Assembly: GCA_034440635.1 (NCBI GenBank)
Contig: JAOTON010001526.1
Coordinates: forward strand, 2,365,001-2,429,000
Direction of reading: 5' to 3'
Source of the DNA: Lepas anatifera
Lineage: Eukaryota > Arthropoda > Thecostraca > Lepadidae
DNA length: 64,000 bases
Every line of letters begins with the position of its first letter. Within the stretch, counting starts at the first letter, position 1. The notes under the pieces were generated by a model. That model saw nothing but the letters and a program-made list of their open reading frames with translations. It had not been told where the DNA came from and searched no databases. The position numbers and the translations under genes were made by a program. Positions 9,389 to 19,504 of this stretch are shown here, in pieces.

Positions 9389-12300
9389 AAGGGAGCCTTA
9401 TCAAACAAAACACACCAGTTTTTCAAGTACACTAGTTGCTAGATCCGGAACCAACCAGAATTATGAGTCTCCAACAAAACTATCAAATGATTTAGCATGA
9501 TGCTGTGATAATTCTGGCCCAGTATCACTAATAAAACTTAAAATATTCAAAGATTTTGCAGACTCTTCTTGAGCTTCTTGAAGTCTGATGAAGTGCCAAG
9601 TCTCAGGAGGGTTCTTCCACAAGTCCACACAACATGCTGGCACACCAACCTGGAATGTGGATGCGATGGATGGTACTTTCCGATATTATGTTCAAGTGAA
9701 TGTAAAGTGCCATCATTGAGGGCTCTACAAACTTCGTGGTGGCTAGCCGTGCACTTGCTCCGGTTGGACGGTCGTGGTTGGTTGGTTGGGGGACTGTGTG
9801 CTGAGTTTTGAAGTGTGGATGCTCGTGTGCAGTGTGATGATTGAGAGCATGTGCGGTAGTTTGTACTGGAAAAGGGGATGGGAGTGGGGAAAGGGAGGGG
9901 TGCGAAGGGATATATATTGGACTGTGGGCAAGGGATGGTGGATGGGGGGGCATGTGCCCAATTGTCGATTGTATTTTAAGTGTGCACTTGAAGCTATGTG
10001 TGTGTGTAAATATACCCGGTGGAAACGCGGCACAACAATTACTCATTTTTAATCGTATGATCTACCTTCCTCCCTAGCAGGGCATGCAACAACATTTGGA
10101 CATTTTGTTTGGGTGTTAATGAGCAGGCGCTATGGTTACTGGGACTGCAGGGGGTGTGTCTGATTTCCTATTAATTGAGAAGTGGAACATCCTGGAAAAA
10201 ATAAAAAAATGAGAAAAAACACCTTTTACCATTCATGTAGATCCCAATGACAAGAAACTTGTGATAATGGCATATAATGGCTAAGATGGGAGGCTGAGTG
10301 ATTTGTGAGCATGTCACCAGAAGGTGTGCAGCTTTGGTTGTGGTGCATAATAATAAATATGTATGGTCATACTTCTTGATGGATTCCAGTGATGTATGAG
10401 GTCAGCAAGCAATATATGGTCTTGCCCAGCCCATTTTTGAAAATCTACTTAAACAGTAATAACTGTCTTTTTCACCTTTTTTGTGCTTCTGTCTATCTCT
10501 GTGTATCCGTTTCTACCTCAAGGATTCCTAACCTGTCCCGAAAGATGGGGAAAAATCTGTTCTGAACCAGTGGGTCTGCCCTGAGGCTGTCCCAAAGAGA
10601 TCTCCTGTTGAAACTTGCCACTTTCAGCTGACTGAATTACAGCAGTGGAAGCAGGTAACATGCCCAACTAGCAAGCAAAATATAATCACAGGGTTTTTTC
10701 CTGGAGCATGACAGCCCAAAAATCTGTCTCCTTCCTAGTAGCTCCCTCCTAAACCGTACATCTGGCAAGTCTTCATCCACAGCAAGCTTCTCCTGCCTGA
10801 GAGAAATATCTGTCACAAAATCTCCTTTTAGGGCTTAAGCATGTGGAAGGTTTTCCCGCTTTCTGCTTATCAGCTGTGCTCACAGTAGGGAAAAAATGTG
10901 TCCACTGGAACTATTTAAGATAAGCCAGTGTTATCCTTTGCAAGCAGTATTTCCTGGCCTCCCACTCTTAACTTTGTAGGCTGAGCATCTTCCATCTTGG
11001 GGTTTTCATTTCTTTGAATCAATCCAAAATATTTTCTTATCATAAATTAGTTTATTGACACTTAATCCTTTCTCCCCTCCCTTGCCTCGACCTTCCAGCC
11101 ATTCACTCATGAACAATCTAGCTCCAAAAGTTTTCCCCCGCAGCGAAGTGGAAGACTGCCGGCCTCATCTTGCTGTCAATGTCCGCGGGCGTCTGTTGCT
11201 CAGTGCTCAGTGTCCGGTGGGCCTTGGTTCCAGTCCCAGTGACGGGAGAGGTGCTAGCTCGAGTTGGATTAGGGTCCGCTTCTGGAGGACCCATCTGAAA
11301 ACCCTGGGCGGGGGGCGCCGTGGCATCTACACAGGGAGCTCTCCTCTTGGGCACTTTCCTTGGGTGCTCTACATGTCTGGCCCTTATTCCCATCACAACT
11401 AGATCTTCCCCCTGTCCCTGAGTCCTGTCCCGAATTTCCCCTGGTTGGGAGTACCAAGCTGCAGTCGGCACGTGAACATTGACTTTCATCACTTGGTGAG
11501 TCTTTGAACCCACAAAAAGGTTCTTTTTCCACTCTGATGAATAACCTTTAAGAAAATTACTGTGATAGCAAGCTGACACAGCAGGAGGCAGAATAACCTG
11601 ATAGGCACAAATTTTCCCCTCTTTTACACATTAGATCAATAAGAATTTCCTTATCTTGTGATCAGGTGAAAAGACCATCAGCACTCCCCAGACACAATTA
11701 ATCAGATAATACATGAAAATGGTGAGAATCATTGAAGTCGCACCAGTAAAAACATTATATTCACATACAATAGAAACGAAGACCTAATTTTATACCTTCT
11801 TTTCCTCCTCTCCTTATTCATTAATTGAAAACCACACACACTTGGCGCCAAAACAATAAAATTTGAGACCCCTGCTTGATGTGTTTTGGAGGGAATGTGT
11901 TTGCGTATGTGTTTACAGCTTGACAGGAGCCATAACGCTTCCAAGAAAAGTACAAAGTCTCAAAATGACAAGGTAAAGTGAAGTTGAGGCTTTCCTTAAA
12001 TTTTTGTATACTATTGGCTCTATTGTTATATAAATGAATTGCAATAACATGCATATCTATGCTTTTTAGCATTCAATTTTGATACTTACGTCATTTATTC
12101 ACTTACTTTTGCACACGAAATAACGAAATAAGGATCATTATAAATGAATAAAGTGCGCCAGAAATGGAGGATTTTTTGATATGGCAGCTTTATCGTGCGG
12201 AGAGAAAATTTTTAGTTATCACAGGAATAACTCTCCTCTGTCCAGTGCCGACTTGGCCGGTGGTTTCAAGAAGGCAACGGGGCGGGACGGGATAATAGGG

Positions 12301-12410
12301 GCCACAACATTGCTTAGTTAGAAAATGCCTGTTGTCTGTTCCAATGAGGAGATGTTCCAGCACGACATATTTTAACTGGAACTTCCGTTCCAGTCAACAC
12401 ACGCAGTGGA
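9389..12410. other. Intergenic, no assigned feature
   Basis: No domain-bearing reading frame was found. The part at 9780-10020 is strongly purine/GT-biased on the plus strand and yields His/Pro/Ser-rich low-complexity frames on the other, which I treat as non-coding. Confidence 0.3.
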
Positions 12411-12545
12411 CCCTAGTCAAAAAGTCCTATAGGATCCTATAGGATTTTTATTCGGAAAATCGCATAGGATCCTATGCAAATCCTATGTATAGGACTGCAT
12501 AGGATTCGTATAGGATTCCGCATAGGATTCAATTTCAATCAATTT
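12411..12545. repeat. CATAGGATTC repeat end
   Basis: Starts with CCTAGTCAAAAAGTCCTAT and continues as a run of palindromic 10-mers (TCCTATAGGA, GCATAGGATTC). The same terminal sequence appears inverted at 41845-41872, suggesting a shared element end. Confidence 0.55.
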
Positions 12546-13453
12546 TTTTCAATCAATTTTTATTTCATTTTCCATATAGACAGGTGAAGAGAAGCAAAGG
12601 AGAAGAATAGCAGCCCAGCCAGCATTTCTGGTCTGGGCCAGCGCGGGCTTTGGGTCGAAATGCTCCGGCAGGTCTGCGCCGGCTGCGGTACGGGTCAGCG
12701 TGGGGCTCCAACCGGGGGTGAAACAAGATCCCAGCGCAGTCCCATACCGCTCCCGTACCGTAGCCACACCAGCTGCGCCGGCCTATACCGTCCCACAGCC
12801 AGCCGAATTCGGCTCTGGGCCGGTCGGAGCCATACCTCTCCTCAGCGGCCCCGGCCCAAACCGTACCGACGCCGGCGTTTGCCGTTCCATTCCAGCGCAA
12901 TGCCGGCGCTGGGGCGTTATAGCCGTGCTATGGCCCCGCGCGGGGCCGGCGCAGTCTGGTGGCTGGGCTCATGGGCGGCTCCAGGAACGCCGTTGGGGTG
13001 CGCAGGGGCGGATTCAGTTCCGCTTTTGGGTGGGGTATTTTCCCCCATTTATAAAGGATGCGTATCGCTTGGAGAGACCAATGTCCTCAATCTCCGGGTG
13101 CATCTAGTGATCACTAATATATTGGAAGCCCTGCTAGTTCAGTAATTATTTTATTCCTTGCCAGTAAAAAAATGAGTCAAGACAAAAATACCAAACGTTA
13201 AGGCATAAAAATGTTTAACCACAGACACGTGAGCCCCGATTGCGGTCTTCTTTTCACCCTCTAAACCCTGCCACTCGGTCCAGAACATTATCTAAATTCT
13301 GGCAATTCTCACTAGAAATCAAGACAATTACAGAACATTTTCCGGGGCTGTTCATTTGCGGCAGTAGAACAAATATTTTCCAATACATAGACAATTCTGT
13401 GAAGCTCCGCTTGCTCCTAGGGGAGTCGTTAAGCAATTGCATTAAGCAAGAGA
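12546..13453. other. GC-rich stretch, no assigned gene
   Basis: The part at 12600-13000 is GC-rich with CCGTACCGT/CCGGCGCCGG-type wording and open frames in several phases. No recognisable domain is present and I do not call a gene. Confidence 0.25.
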
Positions 13454-13990
13454 AGTGGGGCAGGGGGAAGCCACATCATTTTATACAAATGCCTCACGGG
13501 AGCAAGATAAAACGCTGTGTAGTGTGGCATGCGGACGACTCGTAAGAACCTCTGCTTCTGCCGAGCATGTTTATTTTCAGAAACACGAATAAATATGACA
13601 GTTCTTTATTTCTTGACACAACAAAACAGTATTTCTACCTATAAACGATACTTTATCGGCACGATGAAATGTACTTAGGCGCTCAGTCGCATCAGACGTC
13701 TTCGAGACGACCCCCGCCGCACCAGCTGCGCCGGTGGGGCGGGGGAAGCCACATTATTGTCACACAAAAGCCTGACGGGAGCAAGATAAAACACTGTTCA
13801 ATTTTGCATGTGAACGACCCGTAAGAACCTCTACACCTGCCAATCTTATGTTTCAGAAACACGAATAAATACGACAGTTCTTCACTTCTTAAAACAATAA
13901 AACAGTATTTCTAGCTACAAGCGATACTTTCTCGGCAGGATGAAATATAATCAGGCGCTCAAATCGCATCAGAAGTCTTCGAAGACGACC
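13454..13990. repeat. Tandem duplication, ~278-bp unit
   Basis: Two diverged copies (about 13454-13712 and 13731-13990). Both begin GTGGGGC(A/G)GGGGGAAGCCACAT and both contain GGGAGCAAGATAAAAC and CAGAAACACGAATAAATA. Each ends with GTCTTCGA(A)GACGACC. On the minus strand the second copy opens with a short acidic reading ending FEDF-stop, possibly the tail of an exon, but I cannot assign it. Confidence 0.7.
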
Positions 13991-15479
13991 TCTGTATCAC
14001 CATTGTCCTCAACAACGGTGGGTCGTGCGTTCTCACTGCGTTCTCACCGCTAGGCATGCGGTGGCGCATGCGCAGATCTCGGCCGCAATTTATGTCTCGG
14101 CCACTCGAGAGCCACTTGGAATTGCTGTGTTCAATGCCAACCGACTAAAATCTACGCCAGTGAATTTCAGCGCATCTGGATAAAATAACTATTATTCATA
14201 TTGGAGCTATATTACGTACAGTGCAGTATCCTTCCCAAGCAGCCAGGATAAGATTTGAGCTACTCCAAACATCTCGTGGTTTCCTAGGCCACCTCGAGAG
14301 CAGAGCACCGGCAAACAACAGTCACCTACCTCAGAAAAATGGCACTGAAGCAAAAAGGTACGTCAGTAAACAACTGAAAGTGGCCGTAACGCCCGAACAC
14401 CAAGGCTGTAACGGCCGTAAAGGTATATTGGTAACCACTACCACCACCTCACACACCGCCATATTCAAACACCTGGCGGGTGGAAACGGCGGCAGTCCAG
14501 CACTGTTAAATGTGTAAAATAAAAATTGCTGTAATATTTTTCGAAAAATACTTGATTCCTCCTTTTTTCTTTTTAATCGTGACTAAAATACACAAAATGG
14601 GGAAAAAATTAATCAGAACTCATCATACACTTCAAAATATTATCACAGACAAGGCCTGAATTTGCCTTGAGGCGGTTTGGAAGTCCAGTGCTGCCGGAGC
14701 AGGAGGGTGCGCGGCCGGTGGATTTCGGACGAAGACTGGTCGTATGGCTAGTTCCATCTAACCGGCCCGAAGCCGTTGCACCGCCAGGCCCTCGTCCGTT
14801 CTAGGTGGGCTGAGGGAAGGCTTGCCAGACTTGCCAGCCGAATCTGGACTTCAGCCCACCCAAATTGCTGGCTGGGAGATAAGAAACATGAGAAAGGCAG
14901 CAATAGTCATACAGTAACGTAAAAGTGAGGTCGGTGAGTATGTTATGAGATCCTGACAAATAAACACAATGCTGGTCAGCAGAAATAACACAAAAAAACA
15001 AAAACACCGCAGAAAAGCAAAAAAGAAGAAGAAACAATACAAAACAAAGTGAGCGATCAGATAATACAAAACACGCCTAACAAAAAGAACAAAATGACAA
15101 AAACTGAACAAAATGACAAAAACAAAAAATTTATAATTCTAAGTTAGTTTGAAGTCGTGGGCCCACATATGCTGTTTAAGTTAGTCACAAACGAGGAAAA
15201 TACCCAAGATCACATAAATTTGCCGGATAAGAGCAAACAATAGTGGCAGTTAATGAAACAAAACCAAAGCATCAAGCAGGAAACCAAAAGCGCAAAAATA
15301 AGACGAAGAGCATAACCAGGCGAAATGAGCGCAGAGATGACACTAAAAGCGCATTAAGCAAAACGAAAAGGACAAATAATAGTGTGAGTTAAGTGGAAAA
15401 GCACGACAGCAGCGACAAAAAGAAAAACAAGCAATACAAGAGACAAAATGAGCATAGCAGAACGAGATGAGCTACCGTA
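13991..15479. other. Intergenic, no assigned feature
   Basis: The stretch at 14980-15460 is A-rich and purine-biased on the plus strand (repeated ACAAAATGA, GAAAAGCA). No conserved domain is seen. Confidence 0.3.
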
Positions 15480-15499
15480 ATATCCCATGGGTGTTAATT

Positions 15500-15600
15500 T
15501 CTCCCAAGGGCACAGGGCGGGCAGGTCAGCGAGAAAGCGATTGTAGTGGGGAAGTCTTGTTCAACATCGTGGTTGGTCTCCAGCGATATACCAGGGCACC
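15500..15600 (-). pseudogene. RACK1-like WD40 exon fragment (left piece)
   Basis: Minus-strand wording SLETNHDV followed by TIAFSL resembles the repeat unit seen intact at 17690-17975 (CELKTNHD...TVAISL). It lies on the other side of the hAT-type insertion at 15632-17014, which would have split the array. Confidence 0.35.
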
Positions 15601-15631
15601 GACGGCCAGCCGCTCCGCACGGGCCGGTTAC

Positions 15632-17014
15632 CAGAGATGGGCGCCGCTACCAATTTCTTTAAACCGCTACCGCTACGTTCGCTACCTTGGTAACATGAAA
15701 CCGCTACCGCTACTCCGCTACTTTTTTTGAAAACACGAAAGCGCTACCCGCTACTCCGCTACTCCGCTCCCGCTACTTTTTAGTATAAAGCGCTACCAAA
15801 GCGCTACTCCGAAAATGTCCAGGTCGATCTAAATAAATTCCACAGACAGCCAACTTTTATTTGTATATTGGAGCCAAAGCTCAATCCATGCCCAAAGCAT
15901 GCACCAACACAATCATTCACACAATCTTCTCTTTTCGTTGGACCTCCGCCATTGGTTTGACCTCCAGAGGTCACCTCGTGACCTAATTTGACCTGAGGTC
16001 ACAAAGGTCATAAAGTGACCTTGTTGTATATCAAATCAAAGCCAGAGACAAGACAAACACGATGGTGTTTGTTTCAGCGCTCTAGCTTAATTAGGTCAAA
16101 AGTTATTGTCAAAATACTGTTTTTGATCCCTGGTGACCTTGGGTGACCATGGAAAAGTCAAAGGGCAAATATGACCTCTGGGATCCGTGAAAGGGTGTCG
16201 AAAAATGCTGTTCTGAGCCGTCTGAGTATTTTCAATCATTTTTGTGGCTTTTAGATCATGACACAGCTTTTCCCCATGCTTTTCCAATGGGAGAGGTCGC
16301 CTTGTGACCTGACCTCAGGTCACGAAATAGAAAAATCCCGGATATGCACGTTGTAGACCCTGGAAGGGTCATGAGGTGTAGCAAGTTTCAAATCGATTAA
16401 CTTAGAAATGTAGCTCTTATAGAGCTTCAAATTTGAAGTAAGGTGACCTTGGTTGACCTCGCCTGGTGACCTGACCTTGGGCGACCTGGCATAAAAATTT
16501 TCGGGGATGGTGGGAAAATGATGAGGTGAGAGATAGAGCCCTCAACCACGGTGCTGCGTTTTGTCGTTCTTCTGCTTTCTCGAAAAAACCTTAGGGGGCA
16601 TCGATGGCCCCGGTGGGGCGAGGGTTAAAACAAAAAAATATACTGAAGCCACGAAGTCAATGGCCTTCAGAGGATTTGCGTGATATATATTTACTCTTCC
16701 ACCTTGTTGGCCTCCATTACAGCCCCTGTAAATTAATTGACTATGCTACTTTTGAGGACGTTTCTACTCCAAACTCACACATGAATCCCCTCGTTGGCAT
16801 AGACCTTGTTTTGTGTGCCTAATATTTTGAATTTAGGATACGCTTAAAAAGCTGCGGGTAGCGGTAGCGCTTTTAATTTTCTAGAGTCCGCTACCCGCTA
16901 CTCCGCTACTTTTTTGGTAGATAAGTCGCTACCGCTACTCCGCTACCATTTGGGGAGTCCGCAAGTTGCGGAGTAGCGGAGTAGCGGACTAAAGTAGCGG
17001 ACCGCCCACCTCTG
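15632..17014. mobile_element. hAT-type non-autonomous element, perfect 8-bp TSD
   Basis: 1383-bp element ending CAGAGATGGGCG on the left and the inverse of CAGAGGTGGGCG on the right. It is flanked by an identical 8-bp duplication CCGGTTAC (15624-15631 and 17015-17022). Both subterminal regions are arrays of the short motif CCGCTAC/GTAGCGG (15650-15810 and 16855-16995), in the position where hAT transposases commonly bind. The centre holds a partial copy of the AGGTCA-rich TTAA element. It has no transposase ORF. Confidence 0.85.
15945..16620 (+). repeat. AGGTCA-rich TTAA element, partial copy nested in hAT
   Basis: Homologous to 53085-54520. It has six AGGTCA/TGACCT half-sites at 15968-16021, in the same order and spacing as the other copy. 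The right end GGGGCGAGGG followed by TTAA matches the terminus at 54511-54524; the left end is missing. Confidence 0.8.
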
Positions 17015-17221
17015 CCGGTTACCCACACCGCGCCCCAGGGACTCCGTCATCCGTCCAGCCTCCACACTCCAGAGGCGAACCGGGGGTCTGATGGGCCCCT
17101 CAGTCAAATATCGGCTGTGAGAGTGGCGTTTCACTCCATGCAGATCCCGGTAGTACGGCGCACTGGTGCTCCCGGAAGTACGGCGTACGCGTCATCACCC
17201 CCAAAGGCTCATAGTCAGCTG

Positions 17222-17330
17222 GCCAGTGGGGCGATGATCGCGAAGAGGCAGTCAAGACGGCGGCCGCCGTGGCTGGTTTTCAGCTAAGAGCTGGTCAGGT
17301 TAAACGCCCTTGTCCATCTTGCCCAGGTCG
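17222..17330 (-). pseudogene. RACK1-like WD40 exon fragment, decayed unit
   Basis: Minus-strand unit aligned by eye with the better units at 17690-17975: WDKM-, then NLTS, an in-frame stop, LKTSHGG and LDCL. One-base differences disrupt the reading frame. Part of the same tandem family. Confidence 0.5.
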
Positions 17331-17629
17331 GTAGTCCAGGCCGGTAGTCCACTCCCCCCACTGTCCAGCCGGTGGGGAGGGGGGGAAGAGAGAGCCTGCA
17401 GCGTGCTGAGACCCATCACATACGAGTCTAGCTGTTCGAGGGCAGAGAGCAGGGTTTATGCGACGCTGGATCGTGCCAGCAACGAGACCACTCGCCCTGG
17501 GTAGATTGGTTCTCCATGCAGTGCCTCGGGTCCTCCAACATCCGCCTGCTCTTCGGCTCTCCGAACCGGGTTCCGTCGGGCACACGTATGGCTCCGGTCT
17601 GGAAGAGGGCAGCAGAAGGTTGCTGAGTT

Positions 17630-17656
17630 CTATGTGACCTAGCGTAGGTCACATAG
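17630..17656. promoter_or_regulatory. 27-bp perfect palindrome with AGGTCA half-sites
   Basis: CTATGTGACCTA, a GCG spacer, then TAGGTCACATAG: perfect inverted 12-mers. Each arm holds an AGGTCA nuclear-receptor half-site. No known role; it lies inside the degenerate RACK1-like array. Confidence 0.4.
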
Positions 17657-17689
17657 TGTGAGCAGGTGCTGCCGTCACCAAAGGCAGGG

Positions 17690-17975
17690 AGCCAGCCAGA
17701 GAGATGGCGACTGTGCCGAGGCAGCCGAGGCGGATGTCATGGTTGGTCTTCAGCTCACAGTTGCTCAGGTTGCGCACCTTATCATCTTGTCCACATCGTT
17801 TGTATAGAGAGACGGTGATTGTCTGATGAAGTCGAGGCGGACGTCATGTTTGATCTACAGCTTGACGGTATGTTCGGTTCCACACCTTGACCATCGTGTC
17901 CCATCGTGTGCCGAGAGACTGATCTCGCCGAGGCAGTGGAGGCGAACACCGTGGTTTGTCTTCAGCTCACAGATT
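17690..17975 (-). pseudogene. Tandem RACK1-like WD40 exon fragments
   Basis: At least three head-to-tail units of about 100-115 bp on the minus strand. The clearest reads DK-VRNLSNCELKTNHD, then GCLGTVAISLAGS. Another contains WDTMVKVWN, and a third CELKTNHGVRLHCLGEISLS. RACK1 is a ribosome-associated scaffold protein made of seven WD40 repeats. Its fifth blade reads WDKLVKVWNL(A/T)NCKLKTNH and then GYLNTVTVSPDGS, so the match is close. All units share DVRL-CLG-type wording after KTNH that RACK1 lacks, which implies amplification from one already diverged copy. Stops and frame changes between units exclude a working protein. No intron is seen inside a unit. Confidence 0.65.
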
Positions 17976-18500
17976 CGTATACGAAAACGCATAGGATTCC
18001 TATGCAGAATCCTATACGAATCCTATACAAATCCTTTACAAATCCTATACAAATCCTATACAAATCCTATACAAATCCTATAGGAATCCTATACGATCCT
18101 ATACGATCCTATACGATCCTATGCATAGGATTTGAAAATCCTATACGATTTATTCCTGTCGTATAGGATTTTCCTAGACATCCTATAGGATTTTTTACCG
18201 ATCGGATAGGAATCCTTTGCCAATCTTATACGAATCCTATACTGATTCGTATAGGATTCCGCATAGGATTCCTATGCGGATTCGTATACGAATCCTATGC
18301 GAAATGTGCAGATTCGTGTACGATCCTATGCAGTCCTATGCATAGGATTTGAAAATGCTATACGATTTTTTCCTGTCGTATAGGATTTCCCTAGACATCC
18401 TATAGGATTTTTACCGATCGTATAGGAATCCTATGCGAATCCTATCACCTATGCGAATCCTATACGAATCCTATGCGAATCCAATAGGATTTCCTCCTGT
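17976..18500. repeat. CATAGGATTC palindromic array
   Basis: About 520 bp built of AATCCTATAC, CATAGGATTC and TATAGGATTT decamers in both orientations, often as self-complementary pairs such as TAGGATTCCTATGC. The longest direct run (AATCCTATAC units) is at 18005-18080. It is related to 12411-12545 and 41080-41870. Confidence 0.8.
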
Positions 18501-18520
18501 TCTCTAGGACCTCTCCTCAT

Positions 18521-18695
18521 AGGAATCATTCACCCGGCCACAATTCTGGCCAATACCAAGAAAACAAAACAAGAAAAACAGTAGGTGTTGTATTTACAGA
18601 GTTTTAAATTCATGAATAAATACCATATTTTCACAAAAAATACTGGTTTGGCTAAGTTGCCCCGCATCAGCGCCGACCCTTAGCTCTCTAACCGC

Positions 18696-18729
<34 letters not shown>

Positions 18730-18966
18730 GAGGGAGAGAGAAGAGAGAGAGGAGAGAGAGCGAGGAGAGAGAGAGAAGCGAAGAGGAAAGGAGAAATAGG
18801 CCAATTCTTAAAAAGACAGGACCGTGATTGTGATAGTGAGCTGGATGTCGAAGACGCCGCGTTCTTCCTCATCATGCAGATTTGCGTGAGGTCCAGTCGT
18901 GAAAGACTCTTGCGTAACGTCATGTTGGAATCCTCGTTGAAATCTTCAGACTGAGTAGATCCCAAC
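18521..18966. other. Intergenic with (GA)n microsatellite
   Basis: Contains a purine-only (GA)n tract at 18704-18790. No gene recognised. Confidence 0.6.
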
Positions 18967-18978
18967 AGACTCTGCCTG

Positions 18979-19162
18979 GGGGGGGCGCGGTAGTGGAGTG
19001 GTCAGCATAGCTGTCTGCCACGCAGCCGACCCGGGTTCAAGGCCCGGCGGCTTCCCTGAACAAGGAGCAAGCTGGCTCCCGAGAAACCCTTCCAACAGGG
19101 AAAGAGTTGGCGACGCCATATGACCCTGGCAGTTGGTGCGTCGATAAGCCCCAAAAATTATT
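18979..19162 (+). mobile_element. tRNA-derived SINE, copy 1 (intact)
   Basis: 184-bp element with Pol III box A TAGTGGAGTGG (18991-19001) and box B GGTTCAAGGCC (19034-19044) in tRNA spacing. A tRNA-unrelated body (GAGTTGGCGACGCCATATGA) and an ATT-type tail follow. It is flanked by a perfect 12-bp target duplication AGACTCTGCCTG (18967-18978 and 19163-19174). The source tRNA and partner LINE are not identified. Confidence 0.88.
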
Positions 19163-19174
19163 AGACTCTGCCTG

Positions 19175-19493
19175 CAATCAAAATCCATGGCTAATTAAAC
19201 ATGCTATATGGGACTTAATGCTATTGGGCATAATCAAACAGTGCTATATGAGAATCCACTGAGTGCATACTGTGACGATTACTAACACACAGATCACAAC
19301 ACGATTAGTATTTCGCGTCACTAATAACTAATTAGGTACAACACAACTGAAAAAAACATGAAAGCTTTTAACTAAGATCTTTCGATACATCTTACTTGAA
19401 ATTGTAGGCTCCCTAGAATGGGCTTCAACATAGATCCACGCAAGGCACTGATCCACGCACCTCCCGCACTGATTTGAAACGACTGCGGGCGGC
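19175..19493. other. Short unique stretch before the LINE
   Basis: No feature of its own. Its end (TTGAAACGACTGCGGGCGG, 19474-19492) is partly inverted across the LINE at 23143-23157 (CCAGCCGTTTCAA), so the LINE may have landed in a pre-existing inverted repeat. Confidence 0.35.
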
Positions 19494-19504
19494 GCGGCGG
19501 CCGA

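Noticed and set aside
9603..10046. 147-codon His/Pro/Ser-rich minus-strand frame
   Set aside because: Product of GT/purine-biased low-complexity sequence with several overlapping open frames.
17818..17850. CTGATGAAGTC wording resembling a hammerhead box
   Set aside because: No GAAA follows at a suitable distance; the bases are explained by the RACK1-like repeat unit.
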